Assembly (NCBI GenBank): GCA_030424865.1
Contig: JAUHVR010000002.1
Coordinates: forward strand, 186,001-250,000
Length of the DNA: 64,000 nt
From: Alphaproteobacteria bacterium
GTDB taxonomy: Bacteria > Pseudomonadota > Alphaproteobacteria > Rhodobacterales > Rhodobacteraceae
Direction of reading: 5' to 3'
Shown here: piece by piece, positions 8,645 through 18,093 of the stretch
How positions within the stretch are numbered: position 1 is the first letter of the stretch
How the letters are laid out: every line of letters begins with the position of its first letter
Translations under genes and position numbers: made by a program
The notes under the pieces: generated by a model
The model's input: only the letters and a program-made list of their open reading frames with translations
Told to the model about the DNA's origin: nothing
Databases searched by the model: none

Positions 8645-10267
8645 ATGCCAACCGCGAACAAGCTGCCTGTCGATACCAGCGCCTCGGCCACCCAGATGGC
8701 GGAAGAGATGTTCGGCGACGGGATCCAGATCGTATCGGCCAGCTACACGGGGGCCGATGCGGCCTCGGGGATCTACAGCGGCGGCGATGCGGTGGCCGGG
8801 GATGTCACACCGGGCGATACCGGGGTCATCCTTTCGACCGGAAACGCGCATCGTTTCACCAATTCCAAGGGCGATGCCAACCAGAGTTCGGGCACCAGCG
8901 GTCGGATGCAGACGCAGGGTGATGAAGACCTGGAACAGATTGCGGGGGCCAAGACCTATGACGCCGCGGTTCTTGAGGCCGAGTTTGTTCCGGCCGGGTC
9001 CACCTTGACGATGCAGGTCGTGTTTTCGTCCGAAGAATATCTGGAATATGTGGATTCCGGGTTCAACGACGCCGTGGGCATTTGGGTCAACGGTCACCCT
9101 GCAGAGCTGTCGGTGGGCGATGGCGATATCACGATCAACAACATCAACGACACGTCGAACGAAAATCTCTATGTCGACAATCCCGCCAGCACAGCGGGGT
9201 TCAATACGGAAATGGACGGCTTTACCGTCACCCTGACGCTGAAGGCCCCTGTTGTTCCCGGTCAGACCAACACGATCAAGATCGCCATCGCCGATGGCGG
9301 GGACGCCTATTACGACTCAAACCTTCTTATTGCCGGAAATTCGGTCCAGACCTCCCTCGTCGCCACGGATGATGAGGTCGAGATCACCGGCGGCGCCGAA
9401 GAGGTGCTGGACGTGCTGTCCAATGACGTCAGTTCCCAACCGGGCACGCTGACAATCACCATGATCAACGGACAGGCCGTTGTGGCTGGCGACACGGTTG
9501 TTCTGACGTCTGGCGAAGAGATCACGCTGAACGCGGATGGCACCTTCACCATCGATTCCGATGGGGCCGAAGCGACCAAAGTCTTTTCATATCAGGTCAG
9601 GGACAGCGCCGGACACACGGACACCGCCTTTGTCGCCATCAACACGACACCCTGTTTCGTCGCCGGCACCCTGATCGCCACCCCTCGCGGTGCCATTCCG
9701 GTCGAGACGCTGCAACCCGGCGAACTTGTGCTGACCCGGGACAACGGCGCCCAGCCACTGCGGTGGATCGGGTGCAAGACCTGCAAGGCAAGCGGTCGGG
9801 ATGCGCCCGTGCGGATCCAGTCCGACGCGCTGGGTCGCCATGACGAAATCAGGCTGTCCCCCAATCACCGGGTTCTGATGGCCTCGGCCCGGGGCGAGGT
9901 GATGTTCGGCATGTCCGAAACACTGGTCAAGGCCAAGCATCTCGTGAACGGCGACACGGTGCGCCGCGACTCGCATGGCGGTGACGTCACTTACGTGCAC
10001 CTGCTGTTCGACCGGCACGAAGTTGTCTGCGCAAACGGATTGTTCAGCGAAAGCTATCACCCGGGGGATCAGACGCTTGGGGCCTTTGACCCCGAAACGC
10101 GCGATGAGGTGCTGCGCCTGATGCCGGATCTGACAGAACCGGGGTTCGGGTACGGCCCGACGGCCCGGCCAACGCTGCAGGGGTTCGAGGCGCGGATGCT
10201 GTTCAGCCCGCGCGGCAAGCGCTTTGCAAAGAAATGGGCCGCCGCGCATCGCGCGACGGCCCGATAA
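8645..10267 (+). CDS. Choice-of-anchor-L domain / Hint domain secreted protein
   Basis: A 540-residue modular protein. Residues about 15-245 resemble choice-of-anchor-L (SASATQMAEEMFG near the start, GVILSTGNA, VVFSSEEYLEYV, FNDAVGIWVNG). Residues about 245-335 look like a cadherin/Ig-type repeat (DVLSNDV, FSYQVRDSAGHTD). Residues about 336-500 form a Hint_2 domain starting at Cys (PCFVAGTLIATPRG, then LSPNHRVLM with the block-B-like His). No classical signal peptide is present, as is usual for type I-secreted proteins of this group. The intact Cys and NHR suggest the domain may self-cleave. The family role is surface or extracellular and not biochemically defined. Confidence 0.82.
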   Translation: MPTANKLPVDTSASATQMAEEMFGDGIQIVSASYTGADAASGIYSGGDAVAGDVTPGDTGVILSTGNAHRFTNSKGDANQSSGTSGRMQTQGDEDLEQIAGAKTYDAAVLEAEFVPAGSTLTMQVVFSSEEYLEYVDSGFNDAVGIWVNGHPAELSVGDGDITINNINDTSNENLYVDNPASTAGFNTEMDGFTVTLTLKAPVVPGQTNTIKIAIADGGDAYYDSNLLIAGNSVQTSLVATDDEVEITGGAEEVLDVLSNDVSSQPGTLTITMINGQAVVAGDTVVLTSGEEITLNADGTFTIDSDGAEATKVFSYQVRDSAGHTDTAFVAINTTPCFVAGTLIATPRGAIPVETLQPGELVLTRDNGAQPLRWIGCKTCKASGRDAPVRIQSDALGRHDEIRLSPNHRVLMASARGEVMFGMSETLVKAKHLVNGDTVRRDSHGGDVTYVHLLFDRHEVVCANGLFSESYHPGDQTLGAFDPETRDEVLRLMPDLTEPGFGYGPTARPTLQGFEARMLFSPRGKRFAKKWAAAHRATAR

Positions 10268-10285
10268 CTCTGTGTCGGCGACGGA

Positions 10286-11113
<828 letters not shown>

Positions 11114-11169
11114 GGGGCACCTCCGTCAAATGTCCGCAGCGCTATAGCGGCAGGCGCGCGCGGGCGCAA

Positions 11170-11475
11170 TCACCCGCGCATTGCAACCGTGCCCCAATCG
11201 CGCATTGCGCCAACCACCGGCAACAAAGAGCGGCCGCGGGTGCTGAGTTCATATTCGACGCGGGGCGGCACCTCGGGGAACACCTGGCGGGTGATCAGCC
11301 CATCGGCCTCCATCTCGCGCAGTTGCTTGGTCAGCATCTGTTTAGACACGCCTTCGATCGCGCGGCTCATTTCGCCAAAACGCCCGGTCCGATGGGACAG
11401 ATAGAACAGAATCACCGGCTTCCACTTGCCGCCAATCAGCCCCATCGTGAAGGTTACAGGGCATCCTTCGGACAT
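11170..11475 (-). CDS. HxlR-family winged-helix regulator
   Basis: A 101-residue HxlR protein if started at MSEGCPVTF. Typical motifs are CPV at the N-terminus (the redox or ligand Cys in many members), LIGGKWKPVILFYL, EGVSKQMLTKQLREMEADGLI (recognition helix) and VEYELSTRGRSL. The open frame runs another 19 codons upstream to 11532, but those codons cross the inverted repeat described at 11531-11547. The start is uncertain because no strong Shine-Dalgarno is seen at either. It diverges from a secreted APCDD1-like gene, its most likely target. Small members respond to quinones, aldehydes or oxidants. Confidence 0.85.
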   Translation of the reverse strand: MSEGCPVTFTMGLIGGKWKPVILFYLSHRTGRFGEMSRAIEGVSKQMLTKQLREMEADGLITRQVFPEVPPRVEYELSTRGRSLLPVVGAMRDWGTVAMRG

Positions 11476-11530
11476 GTTTTTTTCGTTTAGTTTCAACAAA
11501 AGTCTCTTTTTGATGACTAGGACAAAAAAC

Positions 11531-11547
11531 AATGACTACTCGTCATT
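11531..11547. promoter_or_regulatory. Putative HxlR operator in divergent intergenic region
   Basis: AATGAC-TACTC-GTCATT is a perfect 6-base-arm inverted repeat of 17 bases. A further half-site copy, ATGACTA at 11513-11519, lies 19 bases upstream of the copy at 11532-11538. The site is between the HxlR start and the target gene start, where an autoregulatory dimer would bind. The match to a specific HxlR consensus was not tested. Confidence 0.45.
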
Positions 11548-11606
11548 TTCGTTCTTTTGGATACCTCTTGAGGCAGCAGAACGTCCAGCAAAATCGGAGA
11601 GAGAGC

Positions 11607-12260
11607 ATGACCCTGCGCACCACCCTGATCGCCTGTGCGGCCGCCCTGATCCCGGGCTTAGCCGCTGCCGAAGACACCAGCCTTGAGGGGCTGAAGTCCC
11701 GTATTGTCGGCCAGTGGACCTCGATCGCTTGCGAATTGCGCCCGCAGATCCTGCCAACGGGCGAGATTGGCACGACCTATCTGACCCGCGATTTCACCTA
11801 TGACGCGGATGGCGGATTCGAAGCGACGATTGCCGTCTATGCCGATCCGTCCTGCGCGATGACCCTGGCATCTTATGACTTTGCCGGGGAAATCCGCTGG
11901 CATGATGCGAATCCCGCGGCCGCCGGCGCCTGGTCACAGGACTATGTTCTGAACCGTAAACTGCAGCTGACCGTCGGCGCGCAGCCGATGGCGGACCAGC
12001 TGAACCAACTGCCCGAAGGTGCCTGCGGGACAGGTCTGTTCGAGGTCGGCGTGACCCGCGACATTCTTGGTCAGCCCTGTGCGCTTTTGCGGTTTGTCGA
12101 AGGCAGTGACTATGTCGTCGACCATGACCTGCTGTACGTCCGCGAAGACACCCCGAACATGTTGTTCATGGGCGGCAAACACGTGGACGGCACCGGGTTC
12201 TACTACCCCGAAAACCGCCCGACGGTTGGCCTGCAGCAGCCGCTGATCAAGGTCAACTGA
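11607..12260 (+). CDS. Secreted protein with APCDD1-like domain
   Basis: A 217-residue exported protein. I chose the ATG at 11607 because it has an AGAGAGAG purine tract upstream and a clean signal peptide (MTLRTTLIACAAALIPGLAAAED); the longer frame begins inside an operator-like repeat. The mature part has GQWTSIACELRP, YLTRDFTY and DPSCAMTL, a layout resembling the APCDD1 (APCDDC, PF14921) domain, in which W-x-S-x-x-C-E-x-R-P and L-T-R-x-F/Y are hallmarks. Four or more Cys may form disulphides. The bacterial role is unknown. It probably answers to the divergent HxlR regulator. The 3' end overlaps the convergent dehydratase by 8 bases. Confidence 0.7.
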   Translation: MTLRTTLIACAAALIPGLAAAEDTSLEGLKSRIVGQWTSIACELRPQILPTGEIGTTYLTRDFTYDADGGFEATIAVYADPSCAMTLASYDFAGEIRWHDANPAAAGAWSQDYVLNRKLQLTVGAQPMADQLNQLPEGACGTGLFEVGVTRDILGQPCALLRFVEGSDYVVDHDLLYVREDTPNMLFMGGKHVDGTGFYYPENRPTVGLQQPLIKVN

Positions 12261-13173
12261 GCGGATCCGGCGCCACGTTGCCGCCGCACAGCAAGACGGC
12301 CACACGCTCGCCCGGCGCGGGCGTGTAGGCCCCGGACAAAAGCGCCGCCAGCGCCGTGGCGCCCGCTGGTTCGACCAGCAGGCGGTGGCTTTGCCACAAA
12401 AGGGTTTGGGCCGTCAGGATGGCCTTGTCCGAGACCAGGACCGATGCCGCCTCTTGCGAGACCGCCAGATCAAAGCAGATCTGACCGATCTTCCGGGCCC
12501 CCAGCGCATTGGCCGCAACGCCCGATACACTGACATCAACGGGAGCACCGGCCCGCAGCGCGGCGTGCAGCGCGCAAGAGGTTTCGGGTTCGACCGCCAC
12601 TACCTTGCGGCGACCCTGCAACCAGGCCAGTGCCCCGGCGATCAATCCTCCCCCGCCAACGGCGATCAGGACCGTGTCGGCCGCCAATCCCTGCTCTTCC
12701 CATTCACGCATCATCGTGCCCTGGCCCGCGACGGTGGCGGGCGCGTCATAGGCGTGGATCTGCTGCGCACCGGTGCGCGCCTCATAGTCCCGCGCGGCCT
12801 CTAGCGCGTTGACGTATTCGCCGGGCACCACCGTAAGCGCCGCGCCGCACCGTTCGATCAGCGCGATCTTGGCAGGGCCCGCCATCTCGGGCACGTAGAC
12901 CTGTGCCTTGTGTCCCAGCGCGTTTGCGGCAAAGGCCACTGCCGCACCATGGTTCCCGCCCGAGGCTGCGACCAGCCCCGCGTCGGGCACCTGCGAAGAC
13001 AGCAGCGAATTGAAGGCCCCGCGCGCCTTGAAGCTGCCGGTGTGCTGCAGATGCTCAAGCTTCAGGTCGACGTCCGTTCCGGGCACCAGGGCGGTGCTCG
13101 TCATCACCGGGGTGCGTTGCACATGGCCCTGAATTCGGGCAGCGGCGGCTTCGATCTCGGCGGGATTTGTCAC
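12253..13173 (-). CDS. Threonine/serine dehydratase-like PLP enzyme
   Basis: A 306-residue fold-type II PLP enzyme. SFKARGAFN carries the Schiff-base Lys, SGGNHGAAVAFAA is the substrate loop, and GGGGLIAGALAW binds the PLP phosphate. The family deaminates threonine or serine to the 2-oxoacid and ammonia, and some members act as racemases or on 3-hydroxyaspartate. I chose a GTG start at 13171-13173 with GGAG 8 bases upstream; the open frame continues much further without family similarity. There is no ACT regulatory domain, so it resembles the short catabolic type rather than IlvA. It diverges from the LOG gene. Confidence 0.85.
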   Translation of the reverse strand: MTNPAEIEAAAARIQGHVQRTPVMTSTALVPGTDVDLKLEHLQHTGSFKARGAFNSLLSSQVPDAGLVAASGGNHGAAVAFAANALGHKAQVYVPEMAGPAKIALIERCGAALTVVPGEYVNALEAARDYEARTGAQQIHAYDAPATVAGQGTMMREWEEQGLAADTVLIAVGGGGLIAGALAWLQGRRKVVAVEPETSCALHAALRAGAPVDVSVSGVAANALGARKIGQICFDLAVSQEAASVLVSDKAILTAQTLLWQSHRLLVEPAGATALAALLSGAYTPAPGERVAVLLCGGNVAPDPLS

Positions 13174-13246
13174 CGTTGCATCTCCGTGATTGGCGTCGTC
13201 GATCTGCACGCTATAGTGAGGTCTGGTGACGAACAAGGACGCGCAA

Positions 13247-14089
13247 ATGAAAGATGATCGCCGCAGCCCGTTTCGCGACGCGCATACAGATGTGGACACG
13301 GCAGAACATGTGCCTGACACGGAACAGACGCGCTCGCCTGCCTATCGGCTGGCCTTTGCGGACGAGGATTTTCTGTGCCGGGACGAACTGCGCCCGGTGC
13401 GCCTGCAGCTGGAGCTTTTGAAGCCTCAGATGATGCTGGACGAGGCGGGGATCACCTCGACCATCGTGCTGTTTGGCGGCGCGCGCATTCCCGATCCTGT
13501 GAACAAGGACACGGCGCGGACCAAGGACCTGGCCGAGCTGTCGGCCTTTTACGACGAAGCCCGCGAGTTTGCGCGGCTGATGACGGAACAATCCCTTGCT
13601 GCTGGCGGACGCGAAAACGTCGTTGTGACGGGCGGTGGTCCGGGGGTGATGGAGGCCGGCAATCGCGGCGCACGGGATGCGGGCGGTCAGTCGATCGGCC
13701 TGAACATCGTTCTGCCGCACGAACAGGCGCCCAACGAATACGTCTCACCGGCGCTGTGCTTCAACTTCCACTACTTCGCGATCCGCAAGATGCACTTCCT
13801 GATGCGTGCCAAGGCGCTTTGCGTGTTCCCCGGTGGTTTCGGCACTTTGGATGAACTTTTCGAAACGCTGACCCTGATCCAGACCGGCCGCATGAGCCGC
13901 ATTCCGGTGCTGCTGTTCGGGCGCGACTTCTGGACCAAGATCGTCAACTGGCAGGCGCTGAGCGACGCCGGTACAATCTCGGCCGAAGATCTGGATCTGT
14001 TCCGTTTCGTGGAAACCGCGAAAGAGGCGATCGAGGCGATCGAGGCCTGGGGCTCGACCGAGGTGCGCAGTTCGATCCCCGGTCGCTAG
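13247..14089 (+). CDS. LOG-family protein (TIGR00730-like, cytokinin riboside phosphoribohydrolase fold)
   Basis: A 280-residue Rossmann-like protein. GGGPGVMEAGNRG and PGGFGTLDELFE are the two LOG signatures, with the Glu of the second in the active site. LOG enzymes hydrolyse nucleoside 5'-monophosphates (AMP or cytokinin nucleotides) to base and ribose 5-phosphate; some bacterial members act on general NMPs. The protein is longer than the roughly 190-residue LOG type, with about 70 extra N-terminal residues as in the larger bacterial subgroup. I chose the ATG at 13247 for AAGGA 7 bases upstream; a GTG lies at 13226. Confidence 0.88.
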   Translation: MKDDRRSPFRDAHTDVDTAEHVPDTEQTRSPAYRLAFADEDFLCRDELRPVRLQLELLKPQMMLDEAGITSTIVLFGGARIPDPVNKDTARTKDLAELSAFYDEAREFARLMTEQSLAAGGRENVVVTGGGPGVMEAGNRGARDAGGQSIGLNIVLPHEQAPNEYVSPALCFNFHYFAIRKMHFLMRAKALCVFPGGFGTLDELFETLTLIQTGRMSRIPVLLFGRDFWTKIVNWQALSDAGTISAEDLDLFRFVETAKEAIEAIEAWGSTEVRSSIPGR

Positions 14090-14125
14090 AACGTCTTCGC
14101 TTGGTGCTGGCTCGGACCTGTGAAT

Positions 14126-16000
14126 TCAGACAGTGGCCTGTTCGGCCTCTGTCTCGCTTTGCTCGACCCAGCGGCTGATCACTTTCTTCGCGGCCTCTTC
14201 ATCGCGCAGCTCGACCGCGCTGCGCAGTTCTTTCAGGGCGGTGGCCATCTCGATCTCGCTGAGGAAGCTGTCTTGCGCGCGCAGGATCTTGTTGTGCGGC
14301 GTGGTCAGCATGTCGGGTGAAATCAGCAGCTCTTCGTGCAGCTTTTCACCCGGGCGCAGACCGGTGATCTTGATTTCGATGTCGCCTTCGGGGTGCGCCT
14401 CATCCTTGACGGTGAACCCGGCACCTTCGATCATCTGACGGGCCAGTTTCTTGATCGGTACGGGTTCACCCATGTCCAGCACAAAGACGTCGCCGCCGCG
14501 TGCAAAGGACCCGGCCAGCAGAACCAGCCGCGCCGCTTCCGAGATCGTCATGAAATAGCGCGTCACCGAGCCATGGGTCAGCGTCACCGGACCGCCGCGG
14601 GCGATCTGTTCCTCGAACAGGGGAATGACCGAGCCGCTGGAGCCGAGAACATTGCCAAAGCGCACCATCGAAAAGCGCGTTCCGACGGCGCGGGTGGCCA
14701 GATCCTGAATGACCATTTCCGCCAGACGCTTCGAGGCGCCCATGACGTTGGTGGGCCGCACGGCCTTGTCCGAAGACACGAGGATGAACCGCTCGACACC
14801 TGCGTCGCGCGCCGCGTCGGCGATCACCTTGGTGCCGATGACATTGTTCACGAGACCGGCAATCGGGTTGCATTGCACCAATGGCAGATGTTTGTAGGCA
14901 GCGGCGTGCAGCACGACGTCGATGTTGTGTTCGGTAAGGACGCGTCGCATCAGGACATCGTCACACACCGACCCCAGAACCGGAACAATCGGCAGGTTCA
15001 GCGACAGCTCGCGCAGTTCCTTGTCGATGTTGTAAAGCGCCAGTTCCGAGTGATCGAGCAGGACGATGCAGCTGGGGCGGCAGGCAATCAGCTGACGGCA
15101 CAGCTCGGATCCGATCGAACCGCCAGCGCCCGAGATAAGAAGCCGGCGGCCGGAATAGGCGTGGGTCACGCCCGGCAGTTCGCTTTCCAGTCGGCTGCGT
15201 CCTAGAAGCTGGTCCAGCGATACGGGTGCAGACTTGGCGGCGATTTCGCCATCGCGGATCAGTTCGGCAAACGACGGCAGCGCGTGAACCTCGCACCCCA
15301 TCTCGCGCAGCTTGTGCGCGATGTGGGTGCGTTTGGCCTGGCTGAGCGACGGCATGGCCAGAACCACACGATCCACGCCCTTGGCGGCCACAAGATCCTT
15401 GATCTTGCTGGGGGCATGCACGGGCAAGCCTGCGATCACCATGCTCTGCAGGGTCGGATTGTCATCGACAAAGGCCACGGGCTGGATGGCTTCGTCCGTG
15501 CGCAGCGCGGCAATCAATTGCTGACCCGTCCGGCCCGCGCCATAGATCAACACCCGCATGCGGTTTTGACCGCGCCGATACAAAGACAGCACGTACTGCC
15601 GCAGAAGAACCCGCCAGGACGCACAGACGACAAGGTAGAGCGAGGCAAAGATCACGATGACCGCAATCGGTACAGCGGGCGCCACGGCCCCGTTCAGCAC
15701 AAGCCCGGTAAAGGCCGTCACGGCGGCATGGGCGGCGGTCCGTGCGATGCCGCGCGTTTCATAAGCGTTCAGCTTGATGTGAGGGATGCCGATGTAGATC
15801 GAGAACAAGGCGCCGACAAAGGCCATCGAGACCATCAGCGGCATGGCAGAGAGCAAGGCGGCCGGGGTCACCTCGGTTGATGCATTCAGCATCATGGCAG
15901 CCGCCATTGTGACGAAGACAGCCGCCACGTCCAGCAACACGAAAATGATCCGCTTTTGCGCGCGGTTCAGTCGTGAAGCAAACGTGTAAAGAATGTCCAT
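14126..16000 (-). CDS. Membrane-bound nucleoside-diphosphate-sugar 4,6-dehydratase (PglF/WbpM/CapD type)
   Basis: A 624-residue protein with about four N-terminal membrane helices (residues 10-120), a CoA-binding-like Rossmann domain (GAGRTGQQLIAAL), and a C-terminal SDR domain of Polysacc_synt_2 type with ISGAGGSIGSELCRQL, YKHLPL and SSDKAVRPTNVMGASKR. The family makes UDP-4-keto-6-deoxy sugars from UDP-GlcNAc at the membrane, the first step to bacillosamine- or fucosamine-type sugars in surface glycans. I chose the ATG at 15998-16000; an alternative ATG at 16045 adds 15 residues. No other glycan genes are adjacent, which is unusual for this family. Confidence 0.92.
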   Translation of the reverse strand: MDILYTFASRLNRAQKRIIFVLLDVAAVFVTMAAAMMLNASTEVTPAALLSAMPLMVSMAFVGALFSIYIGIPHIKLNAYETRGIARTAAHAAVTAFTGLVLNGAVAPAVPIAVIVIFASLYLVVCASWRVLLRQYVLSLYRRGQNRMRVLIYGAGRTGQQLIAALRTDEAIQPVAFVDDNPTLQSMVIAGLPVHAPSKIKDLVAAKGVDRVVLAMPSLSQAKRTHIAHKLREMGCEVHALPSFAELIRDGEIAAKSAPVSLDQLLGRSRLESELPGVTHAYSGRRLLISGAGGSIGSELCRQLIACRPSCIVLLDHSELALYNIDKELRELSLNLPIVPVLGSVCDDVLMRRVLTEHNIDVVLHAAAYKHLPLVQCNPIAGLVNNVIGTKVIADAARDAGVERFILVSSDKAVRPTNVMGASKRLAEMVIQDLATRAVGTRFSMVRFGNVLGSSGSVIPLFEEQIARGGPVTLTHGSVTRYFMTISEAARLVLLAGSFARGGDVFVLDMGEPVPIKKLARQMIEGAGFTVKDEAHPEGDIEIKITGLRPGEKLHEELLISPDMLTTPHNKILRAQDSFLSEIEMATALKELRSAVELRDEEAAKKVISRWVEQSETEAEQATV

Positions 16001-16486
16001 AGCACCCCCGCGCCAACTTAAAAAATCGAACAATCTGTTAATCATTTTTTAACACCTGCGATCGCGCGCCTTGGTAATGCTTGAACGCGACACAGATACG
16101 ACAATGGGTACTCGCCTAAACTCAGATCAATTCTTACGCTGGTGCACATGTAATAAACAAGTTTTGATTTCTGCGTCTGCAACAATGGGCGGAAATCCTC
16201 TTGTGGCAAGTCGGCGATTCCAGACCCTGTCAGGGTCTTTTGCCGTCGACTCGTTAACGTTTTGGGTCACGAGACAATCGAAAACCGGTCATATGCGTTT
16301 TTTCTGCATGTGCACAATGCGCCCTGTGACCTTTCGGGACGAAAGGACGCTGCCGCTGTCTCGTCCTGCGCACCAAATGGGCACAGTCTTGGGACCAATC
16401 GGCAGATGGGCCTTTCCCCCGCCACGTCTGTGCGCTAAGGACCGCGCGTTGCGCGCACAGGCGCAAGATCCAAGGAGACCCCTGTT
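16001..16486. other. 486-base intergenic stretch between sugar dehydratase and asd
   Basis: No convincing gene is present. The first 100 bases are AT-rich (runs of A and T at 16020-16052) and probably hold the dehydratase promoter. A short stem, CCTTTCG-GGA-CGAAAGG, sits at 16330-16346. The last 50 bases contain AAGGAG before asd. A small untranslated RNA cannot be excluded. A 145-codon forward frame here runs out of frame into asd and looks spurious. Confidence 0.5.
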
Positions 16487-17509
16487 ATGGGCTATAAAGT
16501 CGTTGTAGCCGGCGCCACGGGGAACGTGGGCCGCGAAATGTTGAACATCCTGGCAGAACGCCAGTTCCCGGTGGACGAGATTGCCGTTCTGGCAAGCCGA
16601 AAATCGCTGGGCACCGAGGTCACATTCGGCGACACGACACTCAAGACCAAGGATCTGGCCACCTTTGACTTCACCGGCTGGGACATGGCGCTGTTCGCCA
16701 TCGGCTCGTCGGCGACCAAGGAATTCGCGCCCAAGGCCGCGGCTGCGGGCTGTGTGGTCATCGATAACTCGTCGCTGTACCGCTACGACCCCGATGTGCC
16801 GCTGATCGTGCCCGAGGTGAACCCGCAGGCCGTCCACGGCTATGGCAAGAAAAACATCATCGCGAACCCTAACTGCTCGACTGCGCAGATGGTTGTCGCG
16901 CTGAAGCCGCTGCACGACCGTGCCAAGATCAAGCGCGTTGTCGTCTCGACCTACCAGTCGGTTTCGGGCTCGGGCAAGGATGCGATGGACGAGCTGTGGG
17001 AACAGACCAAGGCCGTCTACAATCCGGTCAACGATGTGCCGCCCAAGGTCTATACCAAGGAAATCGCCTTTAACGTGATTCCGCACATCGACGTCTTCAT
17101 GGAAGACGGCTCGACCAAGGAAGAGTGGAAGATGGTCGCCGAGACCAAAAAGATCGTCGATCCCTCGATCAAGGTCACGGCCACCTGTGTCCGCGTTCCG
17201 GTCTTTGTCGGCCACTCGGAATCGATCAACATCGAGACCGAGGATTTCCTGGACGAAGACGAGGCCCGCGACATCCTGCGCGAAAGCCCCGGCATCATGG
17301 TGATCGACAAGCGCGAAGACGGCGGCTACGTCACGCCGAAAGAATGCGTGGGTGACTTTGCCACCTTCATCAGCCGTTTGCGCCAGGATTCGACCATCGA
17401 CAACGGTCTGAACTTCTGGTGCGTCAGCGACAACCTGCGCAAAGGCGCAGCCCTTAATGCCGTTCAGATCGCTGAACTGCTGGGCCGTGAGGTTCTGAAA
17501 AAAGGTTAA
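16487..17509 (+). CDS. asd: Aspartate-semialdehyde dehydrogenase
   Basis: A 340-residue NADP-dependent enzyme that reduces aspartyl-4-phosphate to aspartate semialdehyde, the branch point to lysine/DAP, threonine and methionine. AGATGNVGREML is the dinucleotide-binding P-loop, NPNCSTAQMV carries the catalytic Cys, and YQSVSGSGKDAMDEL is typical of the family. Start: ATG with CCAAGGAGAC upstream. It stands alone with its own long leader and a strong terminator 28 bases after the stop, so it is probably monocistronic. Confidence 0.96.
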   Translation: MGYKVVVAGATGNVGREMLNILAERQFPVDEIAVLASRKSLGTEVTFGDTTLKTKDLATFDFTGWDMALFAIGSSATKEFAPKAAAAGCVVIDNSSLYRYDPDVPLIVPEVNPQAVHGYGKKNIIANPNCSTAQMVVALKPLHDRAKIKRVVVSTYQSVSGSGKDAMDELWEQTKAVYNPVNDVPPKVYTKEIAFNVIPHIDVFMEDGSTKEEWKMVAETKKIVDPSIKVTATCVRVPVFVGHSESINIETEDFLDEDEARDILRESPGIMVIDKREDGGYVTPKECVGDFATFISRLRQDSTIDNGLNFWCVSDNLRKGAALNAVQIAELLGREVLKKG

Positions 17510-17536
17510 CGCGTCACGAAGCGCGCGTGCTGATCG

Positions 17537-17560
17537 GGGCACCCCCTATAGGGGGTGTCC
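17537..17560 (+). terminator. Rho-independent terminator after asd
   Basis: A 10-base stem (one G-U pair) closes a TATA loop: GGGCACCCCC / GGGGGTGTCC, followed by TATTTCTTT. It lies 28 bases downstream of the asd stop. Confidence 0.8.
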
Positions 17561-17700
17561 TATTTCTTTGTGGCCAGACGCGGTCAGATTGTGGCGCGAT
17601 TTGAATCTGTTAGCGCTGGTCAGGCATGAAATGGGACCGAACCGGCCCTTTTGATGCCCAAAATTCAGTCAACCCTTGATTGGTAACCGAGGGATGTATC

Positions 17701-18027
17701 ATGACGATTCACCAAGATTTTTCCAACACCCGCCACGCGGCCCTGCCGGCTCCGATCGACAGTGAAACCCGCGTGCTGCTGTACAGCTTTCTGAGTCCGA
17801 TTCTGCAAACCGCTGGCAGCTGGTCGGAACTGCGCAACGAATTGGCCGGCAAAGGCTATGACGTCACCTTTCGCGCGGGCCGCATGGTGCTGAAGAACGC
17901 CGAATCCGGGGATGCGATTTGCACGGGACGTGCGATCGGAATGCCTTTGCGCGCATTGGCCTCGCGCATTGGCCGCCCCTGCATCAAGGCAAATCCGGAC
18001 GGCGTATCCGGTGAACTGCTGAACTGA
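17701..18027 (+). CDS. Hypothetical small protein, 108 aa
   Basis: A 108-residue soluble protein of unknown function. The ATG at 17701 follows GAGGGATGTATC. The first 35 residues are polar. The remainder alternates a helix (WSELRNELAGKGYDV), a strand pair (FRAGRMVLKN) and a helix (GRAIGMPLRALASRIGR). There is no signal peptide, Cys pair or membrane segment; one Cys lies in DAICTGRA. It is flanked by terminators on both sides, so it forms its own transcription unit. The region upstream (17561-17700) should contain its promoter. I do not recognise a named family. Confidence 0.65.
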   Translation: MTIHQDFSNTRHAALPAPIDSETRVLLYSFLSPILQTAGSWSELRNELAGKGYDVTFRAGRMVLKNAESGDAICTGRAIGMPLRALASRIGRPCIKANPDGVSGELLN

Positions 18028-18056
18028 CGGTCCTTCGCAGGATGGACCCACATTGC

Positions 18057-18077
18057 CGGCCCCCTCGGGGGCCGTTT
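18057..18077. terminator. Bidirectional terminator between the 108-aa gene and the PII-like gene
   Basis: CGGCCCCC-TC-GGGGGCCG is a perfect 8-base inverted repeat (7 bp with a 4-base loop), followed by TTTGTC on the plus strand. It sits 30 bases after the upstream gene's stop and 20 bases before the end of the convergent PII-like gene. Confidence 0.75.
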
Positions 18078-18093
18078 GTCGGACGTATCGCCG

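Noticed and set aside
8645-10267. Intein in the choice-of-anchor-L protein
   Set aside because: The Hint domain is at the C-terminus with no downstream extein, no endonuclease and no C-terminal HN-plus-nucleophile junction.
16071-16508. 145-codon frame upstream of asd
   Set aside because: It overlaps the asd start in another frame, has no ribosome site and its composition is not protein-like.
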